In this document: positions 26,416 through 34,446 of the stretch, one piece after another
How positions within the stretch are numbered: the stretch's first letter is position 1
How the letters are laid out: each line of letters starts with the position of its first letter
NCBI RefSeq assembly: GCF_007896845.1
Contig: NZ_VOHS01000004.1
Location: 1-64,000 of the forward strand
DNA from: Chitinophaga pinensis
Lineage (GTDB): Bacteria; Bacteroidota; Bacteroidia; Chitinophagales; Chitinophagaceae
Length of the DNA stretch: 64,000 nucleotides
Direction: 5' to 3'
The notes under the pieces: model-generated
The model's input: the letters and a program-made list of their open reading frames with translations, nothing else
The model's database searches: none
What the model was told of the DNA's origin: nothing
Translations under genes and position numbers: made by a program

Positions 26416-28308
26416 TTGGCAGAAAACAACATTTCTAACGAACAAAACGCTGAACAACAGGCACCTGCAGCAGCAGCTCAGGAAACAGCGACAACAAATG
26501 CGCCAGTTGTGGCTACTGCTCACGATGATTTCGATTGGAGCGTAGACAAACGTAATGTATCTTCTTATAACAAAGAAGAGAAAGCGAAGTACGATGAGAC
26601 GTACGACAACACTTTCAAAGTGATCGAAGAAAACGGCCTGCTCACTGGTACTGTAGTTGGTTTAACCAAAACAGACGTAGTGATCAACATCGGTTTCAAA
26701 TCTGACGGTCTGATTTCACTGAACGAATTCCGTGATCTGCAGGGTCTGAAAGTAGGAGACGAAGTTGAAGTACTGGTTGTTGAAAAAGAAGACCGTGATG
26801 GTAACCTGCACCTGAGCCGTAAACAAGCTCGTCAACAGCGTGCATGGGAAAAAATCGTGGAAGTTTACAAAACCGGCGAAGTGGTTACTGGTACTGTTAC
26901 CAGCAAAACCAAAGGCGGCTTGATCGTAGACGTTTATGGTATGGAAACATTCCTGCCAGGTTCTCAGATCGATGTTAAGCCTGTTACAGACTACGACCAG
27001 TTTGTAAGCAAAACAATGGAATTCAAAGTGGTTAAGGTTAACGAAGCCATCAGAAATGCCGTTGTTTCTCACAAAGCGCTTATCGAAAGCGATATCGAAC
27101 AGCAGAGAGTGGATATTATCTCCAAACTGGAAAAAGGCCAGGTATTGGAAGGTACTATCAAAAATATCACCGATTTCGGCGCATTCATCGACCTTGGTGG
27201 TCTGGATGGTCTGCTGTACATCACCGACATCAGCTGGGGCCGTATCTCTCATCCAAGCGAAGTACTCCAGATGGATCAGAAGATCAATGTGGTTGTACTG
27301 GACTTCGACGACGAGAAAAAACGTATCAGCCTTGGTTACAAACAACTCACTCCGCACCCATGGGATACCCTGCCTGCACACATCACTGAAGGTGCGCGCG
27401 TAAAAGGTAAGGTAGTGAACATCGAAGATTACGGTGCATTCCTGGAAATTCTGCCTGGCGTAGAAGGTCTGGTACACGTATCTGAGATCTCCTGGGCTTC
27501 TACTCCTATCAATGCTAAAGAATTCTTCAAATTAGGCGAAGAATACGAAGCAGTGGTAGTGACACTGAGCAAAGAAGAGCGTAAGATGAGCCTGTCTATC
27601 AAGCAACTGACAGAAGATCCTTGGGCTACTATCGAAACTAAATTCCCTCTGGACAGCCGTCACAAAGGTATCGTGAAGAACATCACTCCTTATGGCGTAT
27701 TCGTTGAGCTGGAAACTGGTATCGGTGGTATGATCCATATCTCTGACCTGAGCTGGATCAAACGCTTCAACCACCCAAGTGAGTACACTAAAGTGGGTAG
27801 CGAGATCGAGGTAGTTATTCTGGGTATCGATAAAGATAACCGTAAACTGAGCCTGGGTCACAAACAGATCGAAGAAGATCCTTGGAACACTTTCGAAACT
27901 ATCTTCCCGATTGGATCCGTTCATGAAGGTACCGTAGTGAAGAAAGACGAAAAAGGTGCTACAGTTCAGCTGCAGTACGGTCTGGAAGCATACGCTCCTG
28001 CACGTCACCTGCGCACTGAAGATGAGAAACCAATCAACGTTGAAGATGTGAAAGAATTCATGATCATTGAATTCGATCGTAGCGAAAAACGTATCCTGGT
28101 ATCTCATACAAGAGTGTGGGAACAAGCGAAAAATGAGGAGAAAGAAGCAGTTGCCAAAGAAAGAAAAGCAGAAGCTGACAAAACTCGTAAAGCTGTGAAA
28201 ACTATCCAGAACAAGGTAGAAAAAGCTACCCTGGGCGATCTGGGAGCTCTGGCTGAACTGAGAGAGAAGCTGAAGCAGAACGAAGGCGACGAGAAAAAAG
28301 GTGAATAA
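26416..28308 (+). CDS. rpsA: 30S ribosomal protein S1
   Basis: 630 residues with six S1 (OB-fold) RNA-binding domains. Their starts are near LLTGTVVGLTKTDVVINIG, VVTGTVTSKTKGGLIVDVY, VLEGTIKNITDFGAFIDLG, RVKGKVVNIEDYGAFLEIL, RHKGIVKNITPYGVFVELE and VHEGTVVKKDEKGATVQLQ. Domains 3-5 carry the classic GGLDGLLYITDISWGR- and GLVHVSEISW-type ends. An N-terminal 55-residue acidic and Gln/Ala-rich extension and a charged C-terminal helix (EEKEAVAKERKAEADKTRK) frame the repeats. It helps bind mRNA to the 30S subunit. Translation starts at a TTG behind an unusually strong Shine-Dalgarno site. A terminator follows. Confidence 0.97.
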   Translation: MAENNISNEQNAEQQAPAAAAQETATTNAPVVATAHDDFDWSVDKRNVSSYNKEEKAKYDETYDNTFKVIEENGLLTGTVVGLTKTDVVINIGFKSDGLISLNEFRDLQGLKVGDEVEVLVVEKEDRDGNLHLSRKQARQQRAWEKIVEVYKTGEVVTGTVTSKTKGGLIVDVYGMETFLPGSQIDVKPVTDYDQFVSKTMEFKVVKVNEAIRNAVVSHKALIESDIEQQRVDIISKLEKGQVLEGTIKNITDFGAFIDLGGLDGLLYITDISWGRISHPSEVLQMDQKINVVVLDFDDEKKRISLGYKQLTPHPWDTLPAHITEGARVKGKVVNIEDYGAFLEILPGVEGLVHVSEISWASTPINAKEFFKLGEEYEAVVVTLSKEERKMSLSIKQLTEDPWATIETKFPLDSRHKGIVKNITPYGVFVELETGIGGMIHISDLSWIKRFNHPSEYTKVGSEIEVVILGIDKDNRKLSLGHKQIEEDPWNTFETIFPIGSVHEGTVVKKDEKGATVQLQYGLEAYAPARHLRTEDEKPINVEDVKEFMIIEFDRSEKRILVSHTRVWEQAKNEEKEAVAKERKAEADKTRKAVKTIQNKVEKATLGDLGALAELREKLKQNEGDEKKGE

Positions 28309-28333
28309 GCTTTTTTAGGTTGTTGAAATACAT

Positions 28334-28369
28334 GAAGGGTGTTCCGAAAGGAGCACCCTTCTTTTTTTT
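28334..28369 (+). terminator. Intrinsic terminator after rpsA
   Basis: A 12-bp stem (28334-28345 with 28350-28361, one G-T pair), GAAA loop, then a run of eight T. Confidence 0.95.
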
Positions 28370-28403
28370 GTTGATGGTTGAGCTGTTTGATTGTCAGAGG
28401 CTG

Positions 28404-28480
28404 GTCTGACTATAGTCTGACTATACTTAACCTACGATAATGCTACGTTTTTAACGTAGCATTATCGTAGGTTAAGTATA
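28404..28480. repeat. Perfect 28-bp inverted repeat with adjoining 11-bp direct repeat
   Basis: Arms 28422-28449 and 28453-28480 are exactly complementary over 28 bases (tatacttaacctacgataatg onward) with only 3 bases between. Two copies of gtctgactata lie side by side at 28404-28425, the second running into the left arm. No T-run follows, and the convergent genes each have their own terminator nearby. The arms are symmetrical enough to form a cruciform or a long hairpin in RNA. It may be a small mobile hairpin element or a scar; no similar copy was noticed elsewhere in the window. Confidence 0.9.
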
Positions 28481-28574
28481 CTATAAGCCTTATTGAATGT
28501 TGAATTGAGGGGAAGGAGTGTGAGAGAAGTATGGCAAATGTATTGTTTTATGCAGCAGCCCCTCAGCAGTAGTA

Positions 28575-28620
28575 TAAAATAAAATCCCGGTAGCGTACAG
28601 CTTACCGGGACTTTATTTTA
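28575..28620. terminator. Bidirectional terminator before the HAD phosphatase gene end
   Basis: Long arms taaaataaaatcccggta (28575-28592) and its near-complement (28603-28620, one mismatch), with A- and T-rich flanks. It can end the minus-strand phosphatase transcript. Confidence 0.85.
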
Positions 28621-28674
28621 TAACATATTAAGCATAATTGATGAGTCTGAAATGATCAGACCTCAATGCTTTAT

Positions 28675-29328
28675 TTATAATTGTTTCAATATCTCATCAT
28701 TGAAATCCAACAGGGAGTTCAGCTGTATATCCGCCAGTGCATAACGCTTATTCTGACGGTTATGTGCTTCAGGCACCACTACCGTTTTCATGCGGGCAGC
28801 CTTGGCAGCTGTCATACCTGTTACAGAATCTTCAAATGCCACACATTCCAGTGGGGTACTCCCCAGCTTTTTAGCACAGGTGAGGTATACTGCCGGGTGC
28901 GGTTTGCCATGTGATTCAAACTCCGCCGAGGAAATCGCCTGAAAACGATCCCTGATACCCATATGGTCAACCGCTGATTCGATCAGACGCAGGGGAGAAG
29001 AAGAAGCCAGCCCTATTTTGAAGTTCTTTTTGGTGAAATAGTCAAGGATATATTCCAATCCCTCCATAGCTTCACCTTCAGCGAGTATTTTTGCAATCAC
29101 CGCATCAATGATCTCGTTAGTTACCTGATCATTGTTTTTACCCTCCCATTTGAAATAGTTATGCCAGTAATCCACCACTTCAGCCGTACGAAGGCCGGTA
29201 GTGTGGCTGGCCAGTTCCATGGTCAGGTCAACGCCTACAGTCGCGAAAACCTCTCTCATCGCTCTGCCCCAAAGTGGCTCGGAGTCAATCAGCAACCCAT
29301 CCATGTCAAAAATCACCGTGTTTATCAT
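28675..29328 (-). CDS. HAD-IA family hydrolase, hexitol/sugar phosphatase-like
   Basis: A 217-residue haloacid-dehalogenase superfamily phosphatase. Motif I is VIFDMDGLLIDSEPLW, with nucleophile Asp8 and acid/base Asp10. Motif II is IGLASSSPLRLIESA, motif III is GKPHPAVYLTCAKKLG with its Lys, and motif IV is CVAFEDSVTGMTAAKAA. The helical cap lies between motifs I and II. The layout and the LLIDSEPLW segment resemble E. coli HxpB (YniC), which acts on hexitol and 2-deoxyglucose phosphates, but substrate assignment by resemblance is weak in this family. The frame is open 9 codons further up; the ATG at 29328 puts motif I at the usual position. Confidence 0.88.
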   Translation of the reverse strand: MINTVIFDMDGLLIDSEPLWGRAMREVFATVGVDLTMELASHTTGLRTAEVVDYWHNYFKWEGKNNDQVTNEIIDAVIAKILAEGEAMEGLEYILDYFTKKNFKIGLASSSPLRLIESAVDHMGIRDRFQAISSAEFESHGKPHPAVYLTCAKKLGSTPLECVAFEDSVTGMTAAKAARMKTVVVPEAHNRQNKRYALADIQLNSLLDFNDEILKQL

Positions 29329-29653
29329 GTGCTTTTCATTTGTTCTGCGCCGCAAAGATACAACAGCCGGAGCGATTATACTAAGAGGCCGCCATTTGAA
29401 CCGCTGTAATTGAGCATTAAGCAGGAAGATTGGCCGACTTAATTAAAGTAGCCTGCGTTGCCGTTTTCAGATTCCTGATGCGTAATTGGCGCGAAGCAGA
29501 TAAATAATAGTTATCCGCTATAATCAGCGGTTATGACTCCTATCACAGCGAAGGGACCGCTATCCTATACACAGCGTACCATACAGGCTTTTTTAGTGTG
29601 TAAGAGATAGCGGAAGTAAGGTCCGAACCTCCTATGTGAAGGGCCCAAAATAC

Positions 29654-29685
29654 TTTTGGAATTCTCACCTATATTTCTAACTTTG
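29654..29685 (+). promoter_or_regulatory. Strong Bacteroidota promoter for the siroheme block
   Basis: A TTTG -33 box (29654-29657), 20 bases, then TAACTTTG (29678-29685): an almost exact match to the consensus TTTG-N19..21-TAnnTTTG. Expected transcript start near 29692, about 190 bases before the reductase ATG. Confidence 0.8.
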
Positions 29686-29725
29686 TAATAGTCTACTAAA
29701 GTAATGGGGAATATAGGAGACGCTC

Positions 29726-29816
29726 GTGGAGGCTTAGATGTATAAGGAGAATGATCAATCAAAAGAATCAAACAAAATATACAAAGCCTCCGTCATATTA
29801 CACGGAGGCTTTTTAC
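29726..29816 (+). promoter_or_regulatory. Candidate transcription attenuator in the leader of the sulfite/nitrite reductase gene
   Basis: A terminator hairpin has arms aaagcctccgt (29783-29793) and acggaggcttt (29802-29812), followed by a short T-run. The upstream segment ggaggctt (29728-29735) repeats the right-arm sequence, so it can pair with aagcctcc (29784-29791) and prevent the terminator from forming. Mutually exclusive pairings of this kind are the mark of a riboswitch or attenuator. The 34 bases between transcript start and ggaggctt are too few for most large aptamers, so a protein- or translation-driven switch is also possible. No known aptamer class is recognised. The structure could alternatively end a separate 125-base small RNA. 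Confidence 0.5.
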
Positions 29817-29882
29817 TTTATATCTGATAAGGAACAATAACATTTTAATCTCTGATAATTTACCACCAAGAAAATATTACTT

Positions 29883-31997
29883 ATGCAAAGCTTCAGAACA
29901 GAACTGGAAAATCCTGTCGTTGAGAGAGATATTATAGAGCTGGAGAAGAAGATCCGTTTATTCCGCGAAGGACAGATCCCTGAGGAAAAGTTTCGTAGCC
30001 TGCGTCTGGCGAGGGGTATTTATGGCCAGCGTCAGCCTGGTGTACAGATGATCCGTATCAAATTACCTTATGGTAAAATGACCCTGGAACAATGGAAACG
30101 TATCTCTGATGTGTCTGACGAATATTCAACCGGTAATCTCCACCTAACTACCCGTCAGGACGTTCAGATCCACTTCGTTAGTCTGGACAGAACACCGGAA
30201 TTATGGAGCAAACTCGATCTTGATGATATCACTATCCGTGAGGCATGTGGTAACACCGTTCGTAATATTACCGCTTCTGACAGAGCGGGTATCGATCCGC
30301 AGGAGCCATTTGATGTGACGCCATACGCGGATGCTACCTTCCGTTATTTCCTGCGTAATCCTATCTGTCAGGACATGGGGCGTAAGATAAAAATGTCATT
30401 TTCCAGCAGCGATGCAGATACTGCGTGGTCATTCATGCACGACATGGGAGCGATTCCAAAAGTACGTATCGTAAATGGTGAGGAGGTCCGCGGCTTCAAA
30501 GTGCTGGTAGGTGGTGGTCTTGGTGCACAGCCTTATCTCGCACATGTAGCACACGAATTTCTGGAAGCTGATCAGCTGATCCCATATATTGAATCCGTAC
30601 TGCGCGTATTTGACCGTCATGGTGAAAGAGCCAGCCGTCATAAAGCACGTATGAAGTTTCTGGTCCAGAAACTGGGATTTGAAGAGTTTTCCAGACTGGT
30701 AGCGGAAGAACGTATTGCTAACAAGGTGCAATCTTATCCTATTGATGCAGCAGCATGGCCTGAAACGGAATTACCTGCAGCAGATGCAATTTTACCTGCT
30801 TATACCGTAAAGGATGCGAAGAAATATGAAGCATGGAAAGCGACCAACGCCTTCCGTCAGCGTCAGGCTGATTACTATGCTGCTTATGTACGTGTACCAT
30901 TGGGTAATATCAGCTCAGTGATCTCCCGTCAACTGGTAGAAGCACTCAGACCAGTCGTTGCCAATGATGTAAGGGTAACTGCGAATCAGGGTTTATTACT
31001 CAAATATATCCAGCCGGCACACCTGCCTTACGTATTCAGCGTACTGGAAACAGCCGGTTTCGCAGAACCCGGCTTCGACAGCATCGCAGATATTACAGCC
31101 TGCCCGGGTACAGATACCTGTAACCTCGCTATTTCCAGCAGCACTGGTATCTCTACAGCACTGGAACTGGTAATTGCAGAAGAATTCCCGGATCTGGTAT
31201 ATAATAAAGATATTAAGATCAAGATCAGTGGTTGTATGAACTCCTGCGGACAGCACGGTATCGCTTCCATTGGTTTCCATGGTTCTTCTCTGAAGAGCGG
31301 TGGTAAAGTACTGCCTGCCCTTCAGGTACTGCTGGGTGGTGGTATTGTAGGTGATGGTGTTGGCCGCGTAGCGGATAAAGTAATCAAAGTGCCCAGCAAA
31401 CGTGGTCCGGATGTACTGCGTGCCCTGCTGAGAAATTACGAAGCCAATGCACAACAACACGAGAAATTCAATGAATACTACGACCGTCAGGGTGAAAAAT
31501 ACTTCTACGACCTCCTGAAACCATTGACCGATCTGGGTACTCTGGAAGATGAAGACTTCGTAGACTGGGGTCAGGGCGATAAGTTTGCAACCGCCATTGG
31601 TGTGGGCGAATGTGCCAGCGTAGTAATTGATCTGGTAGCGACCCTGCTGTTTGAAGGCGAGGAGAAACTGCAATCAGGTAAAATAGCACTGGATGAAAAA
31701 CAGTATGCGGATGGTATCTATCATTCCTACTCTACATTCGTTCAGACGGCAAAGGCACTGTTACTGGGTGAAGGCGTAAGCTGCAATACCCAGACCGGTA
31801 TCATCAATGACTTCGATAAACACTTTGTAGAAACAGGCAAATGGCCGCTGGATGGCAGCTTCAAAACGCTGGTATTGCAGATCAATCAGAACGAACCTTC
31901 TGAAAGCTTTGCAAAACAATACTATCAGCAGGCAGAAGACTTCTACAAGCAGGCACATGCCTTCAGAAATCAGACAGCAGCAGTTACTGCCCAGTAA
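29883..31997 (+). CDS. Siroheme-dependent sulfite/nitrite reductase with C-terminal HEPN-like domain
   Basis: 704 residues. The N-terminal 530 residues form the two-lobed ferredoxin-type reductase that cuts sulfite to sulfide or nitrite to ammonia with six electrons. Signs are RLARGIYGQRQPGVQMIRIKL and LTTRQDVQIHF, and the four cluster ligands Cys407, Cys413 (CPGTDTC), Cys451 and Cys455 (CMNSC), whose last cysteine bridges the [4Fe-4S] cluster and siroheme. The last 150 residues (from about VDWGQGDKFATAIGVGECA) are helical and resemble the HEPN-like tails of other Bacteroidota reductases; their role is unknown. Nitrite versus sulfite cannot be settled by sequence alone. The two siroheme-making genes downstream support the assignment; no sulfate-activation genes lie in view. 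Confidence 0.88.
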   Translation: MQSFRTELENPVVERDIIELEKKIRLFREGQIPEEKFRSLRLARGIYGQRQPGVQMIRIKLPYGKMTLEQWKRISDVSDEYSTGNLHLTTRQDVQIHFVSLDRTPELWSKLDLDDITIREACGNTVRNITASDRAGIDPQEPFDVTPYADATFRYFLRNPICQDMGRKIKMSFSSSDADTAWSFMHDMGAIPKVRIVNGEEVRGFKVLVGGGLGAQPYLAHVAHEFLEADQLIPYIESVLRVFDRHGERASRHKARMKFLVQKLGFEEFSRLVAEERIANKVQSYPIDAAAWPETELPAADAILPAYTVKDAKKYEAWKATNAFRQRQADYYAAYVRVPLGNISSVISRQLVEALRPVVANDVRVTANQGLLLKYIQPAHLPYVFSVLETAGFAEPGFDSIADITACPGTDTCNLAISSSTGISTALELVIAEEFPDLVYNKDIKIKISGCMNSCGQHGIASIGFHGSSLKSGGKVLPALQVLLGGGIVGDGVGRVADKVIKVPSKRGPDVLRALLRNYEANAQQHEKFNEYYDRQGEKYFYDLLKPLTDLGTLEDEDFVDWGQGDKFATAIGVGECASVVIDLVATLLFEGEEKLQSGKIALDEKQYADGIYHSYSTFVQTAKALLLGEGVSCNTQTGIINDFDKHFVETGKWPLDGSFKTLVLQINQNEPSESFAKQYYQQAEDFYKQAHAFRNQTAAVTAQ

Positions 31998-32021
31998 TCC
32001 ACTGCGGTTATCAACTCTTAA

Positions 32022-32807
32022 ATGTACACTATGCAGACTATTCATCCGAAATTGACACTGGTAGGCGCGGGGCCCGGCGATCCGGAGCTGATCACCGTAA
32101 AAGGTCTGAAAGCAATACAACAGGCCAGAGTGATACTCTATGATGCGCTTTCTAATAATGAATTGCTGGAACATGCTTCCTGCAATTGTCTGAAGCGTTT
32201 TGTAGGTAAACGTGCAGGTATGCATATGTACTCACAGGAGGAGATCAACCGCATGATCGTAAAATACGCACTGACTTATGGTAGTGTCGTACGTTTGAAA
32301 GGCGGAGACTCTTTTGTATTCGGTCGTGGTCAGGAAGAACTGACTTTTGCCCAGCAATTCAACATCGATACAGAAGTCATTCCAGGTGTCACCAGCGCGA
32401 TCTCTGTTCCGGGCATTAACAAAATACCGGTTACCGCCCGTAACGTGAGTGAAGGATTCTGGGTCCTGACAGGTACCACACAGCGTGGGAGCTTATCCCG
32501 TGACCTGGCTTATGCTGTCCAGGCAGATACTACCGTGGTAGTACTCATGGGGATGGGCAAACTGGATGAGATCTCAGCAGCATATGTGGCACAGGGGAAA
32601 GGAAATGTACCCGCCGCCATCATTCAGAATGGTACCATGCCTGATCAGAAGATTGGCATTGGTAACGTAGCCGATCTGCAGGAAATTGCCCTGCGTGATA
32701 ATCTGCGTAATCCGGCTATCATTGTGGTAGGAGAGGTGGTACGATTCCACGAAGCCTTCCAGACAGTACAGGAAAAGATCGCAGAACAACTGAAAATTGC
32801 AGTTTAA
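32022..32807 (+). CDS. cobA: Uroporphyrinogen-III C-methyltransferase
   Basis: A 261-residue SUMT, which puts two methyl groups from S-adenosylmethionine on uroporphyrinogen III to give precorrin-2, the branch toward siroheme. The SAM site GAGPGDPELITVKGLKAI is at the N-terminus, followed by VILYDALSNNELL and CLKRFVGKRAGMHMYSQEEIN. Later come VRLKGGDSFVFGRGQEEL, VIPGVTSAISVPGINKIPVTAR and ATTVVLMGMGKL-type segments, all in normal order for a stand-alone SUMT without the CysG dehydrogenase part. The ATG at 32022 has a second in-frame ATG three codons later. The start is 24 bases after the reductase stop, so the two form an operon. Confidence 0.95.
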   Translation: MYTMQTIHPKLTLVGAGPGDPELITVKGLKAIQQARVILYDALSNNELLEHASCNCLKRFVGKRAGMHMYSQEEINRMIVKYALTYGSVVRLKGGDSFVFGRGQEELTFAQQFNIDTEVIPGVTSAISVPGINKIPVTARNVSEGFWVLTGTTQRGSLSRDLAYAVQADTTVVVLMGMGKLDEISAAYVAQGKGNVPAAIIQNGTMPDQKIGIGNVADLQEIALRDNLRNPAIIVVGEVVRFHEAFQTVQEKIAEQLKIAV

Positions 32808-32825
32808 GTTTAATATATTACATAT

Positions 32826-32862
32826 GACGGACTACAACTGCCGCCCGGCATTGTAGTCCGTC
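32826..32862 (+). promoter_or_regulatory. Stable hairpin between cobA and the precorrin-2 dehydrogenase gene
   Basis: Perfect 12-bp arms gacggactacaa (32826-32837) and ttgtagtccgtc (32851-32862), with a 13-base G/C-rich loop. No T-run follows, so it is not a standard terminator. It could protect the upstream mRNA end or lower expression of the next gene. Confidence 0.7.
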
Positions 32863-32888
32863 GTTGTGTAACCAGTAATCGGATCATT

Positions 32889-33470
32889 ATGGAAGAAAAT
32901 CATCTTTTCCCGGTATTTTTCAAGTTGAACCAGTTGCACGTGCTGGTAGTCGGAGGTGGAAACATTGGTCACGAAAAGGTAAATGCCCTGCTGGAGAACT
33001 GTCCATCGGCATATATCACCGTCGTGGCGATTGACTTTCAACCCGAATTGATCAGGTTAGTGAAGGATGCGCCTAACGTGGAACTGATCCGGAAGCCATT
33101 CTCCTGTGGAGATATGCTTGGAAAGGATCTGGCGATTGCTGCTACTGCTGACCGTGAACTGAACCAGTATGTCTGGGAGAAAGCCAAAAGCAGCCGGGTA
33201 CTGATCAATGTGGCAGATACGCCGGAATTGTGTGACTTCTACTTAGGGTCCATTGTACAGAAAGGACAACTCAAAATAGCCATATCGACTAACGGTAAAT
33301 CCCCGACCGTAGCAAAACGCCTCAAAGAAGTATTACAGGAAGTAATTCCCCCTTCTATCAATGATGTACTGGATAAATTACAGGTCATCCGTGACAGGAT
33401 CAAAGGTGATTTTACAGAAAAAGTAAAACAGCTGAACCGGATTACGGACGTATTGGTAAGAAAAGACTAG
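32889..33470 (+). CDS. Precorrin-2 dehydrogenase / sirohydrochlorin ferrochelatase
   Basis: A 193-residue stand-alone version of the CysG N-terminal half (Met8p/SirC/YlnF type). It oxidises precorrin-2 with NAD+ to sirohydrochlorin and may also insert iron to complete siroheme. The Rossmann part has LHVLVVGGGNIGHEKVNALL, then the acidic-tipped AITVVAIDFQPEL-like strand and DLAIAATADRELNQYVWEKA. VLINVADTPELCDFYLGSIVQKGQLKIAIST, with GKSPTVAKRLKEVLQEV, is the conserved family signature. It follows cobA after 81 bases with a hairpin between. In some relatives the chelatase activity is lost, and this is not readable here. Confidence 0.92.
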   Translation: MEENHLFPVFFKLNQLHVLVVGGGNIGHEKVNALLENCPSAYITVVAIDFQPELIRLVKDAPNVELIRKPFSCGDMLGKDLAIAATADRELNQYVWEKAKSSRVLINVADTPELCDFYLGSIVQKGQLKIAISTNGKSPTVAKRLKEVLQEVIPPSINDVLDKLQVIRDRIKGDFTEKVKQLNRITDVLVRKD

Positions 33471-33522
33471 ACAGCCCCTTTATAGCTTTATTTATATGCT
33501 ATTTAATTCTATATGTGTATTT

Positions 33523-33552
33523 ACGACCATATCCCTCTGATGGTCGTTTATA
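33523..33552 (+). terminator. Possible terminator after the siroheme operon
   Basis: Arms acgaccat (33523-33530) and atggtcgt (33540-33547) with a 9-base loop, followed by ttata. The T-run is weak. Confidence 0.6.
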
Positions 33553-34087
33553 TCTGTTTTGTTTCAGTTAAAATAATACTGCCTTTCAAAGGGTTTCGGC
33601 TCCTTTTAAGCACTTATATATAATATTAGTAATAAAAATATATATGTGTTTTAGAGCAAATAGCTTTAAAATATCAATCATGATTCCTAATTTTATAACG
33701 AAATCATGATAGATGATTGTATTATTTCAAAATTTGAATCGGATAATAAACAGATTGTATTTTTTATAATATATCATCTCCGGCGGTATGAGGATAGCTT
33801 CAAGAAATAGATTTGGCAGACTTGTCATAAAAAGGGTTTGGTACAATAACACAGGAACTACGCTTAAACAACATATTTCCATCGCAAGATCAAATCAGAC
33901 AGTAAAAGATTTAAAACCAGCCAATGGAATAGTACTATCCTATGATTTCCCGGCTAATAACAGCACCGGACGCTGAAAATTAGCCGTATACCGAAGAAGT
34001 CACAACTTTAAAAATCAATCAGCGGTCAAAGGCGGGGTGATTCCCTTAGTCCCCTGCCTTGAGCCGCGCCAATTAAAAATATTCCCG

Positions 34088-34157
34088 CTTCCCTGAAGTA
34101 TATACCTTATGGCACGAGGCCCAAAAGGGGCCTCGCTAAGGTATTCTCCCGGGAAAG
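34088..34157. repeat. Long imperfect inverted repeat
   Basis: The centre is gaggccc (34116-34122)/gggcctc (34128-34134) with a 5-base loop. The arms extend by tacctta (34103-34109)/taaggta (34137-34143) and then a weaker cttccctgaag/ctcccgggaaag pairing at the ends. Its size and shape resemble a REP-type or miniature element. I saw no second copy in the window. Confidence 0.7.
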
Positions 34158-34176
34158 CAAAAGGTCTTTCCAGTTT

Positions 34177-34228
34177 TATCAACCAGATCAACCGGATCAA
34201 TCAGATCAACCATATTTATCAACCAGAA
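34177..34228. repeat. Short 9-bp tandem repeat
   Basis: Consecutive units atcaaccag, atcaaccgg, atcaatcag, atcaaccat and, after a 3-base interruption, atcaaccag. In a minus-strand reading it would give only a simple Leu/Ile/Arg run, so it is probably non-coding. Confidence 0.75.
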
Positions 34229-34412
34229 TCTATACCGCTTAATTGCGATTATGTCGATTGCCCCCTTTTCCAAGGGGTCAATATTTTTCTCCCCACCCTT
34301 ATTAGAAGGAAAAACGGAGAAGATCTTAGTGAAGCAAGGTCCCTGGACAATTCTACAATTGCATGCCGGAATCCCGGGAAGGAGAAACAACTTCTCCTTT
34401 TCTTCGTTTTTC

Positions 34413-34441
34413 TTGTTATTGTTAGCCCTGACGTATATTTG
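34413..34441 (+). promoter_or_regulatory. Promoter immediately before the HD hydrolase gene
   Basis: A TATATTTG -7 box (34434-34441) and a TTG -33 element near 34413 with 18 bases between. The predicted transcript start falls on or next to the ATG at 34447, so the mRNA may have no leader. Confidence 0.5.
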
Positions 34442-34446
34442 GCGTT

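Larger units (their letters stand above)
28309..28674. other. Gap between rpsA and the HAD phosphatase gene
   Basis: It holds the rpsA terminator, the 28-bp palindrome with its flanking direct repeat, and a bidirectional terminator at 28575-28620. Between 28481 and 28574 I see nothing of note. No open frame of interest. Confidence 0.7.
29329..29882. other. Gap upstream of the siroheme/sulfite reductase block
   Basis: An imperfect hairpin region spans 29550-29613: ccgctatcctatacac on the left and gtgtgtaagagatagcgg on the right. A smaller imperfect pair, ttatccgct/agcggtta, lies at 29510-29533. Then come the promoter and attenuator-like structure described separately. The stretch 29817-29882 before the reductase start is A/T-rich without a Shine-Dalgarno site. 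No gene is seen. Confidence 0.6.
33471..34446. other. 976-base gap, first part very A/T-rich, second part with hairpins and short repeats
   Basis: 33471-33780 is strongly A/T-rich and unlike its neighbours. It contains a 9-bp operator-like inverted repeat atcatgatt/aatcatgat (33677-33685 and 33702-33710). A 62-codon frame at 33788-33976 has a basic, unrecognised product; I do not count it as a gene. 34088-34157 is a long imperfect hairpin and 34177-34228 a 9-bp repeat run (separate entries). A further terminator-like hairpin cccctt-ttcc-aagggg lies near 34263-34278. This gap looks like a patchwork of small mobile or decayed elements. Confidence 0.55.

Noticed and set aside
26716..27477. 253-codon minus-strand ORF over rpsA
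   Set aside because: Antisense shadow produced by codon bias of rpsA.
33788..33976. 62-codon plus-strand ORF
   Set aside because: Small, basic, unrecognised and in a patchy non-coding region; no supporting neighbour or promoter.
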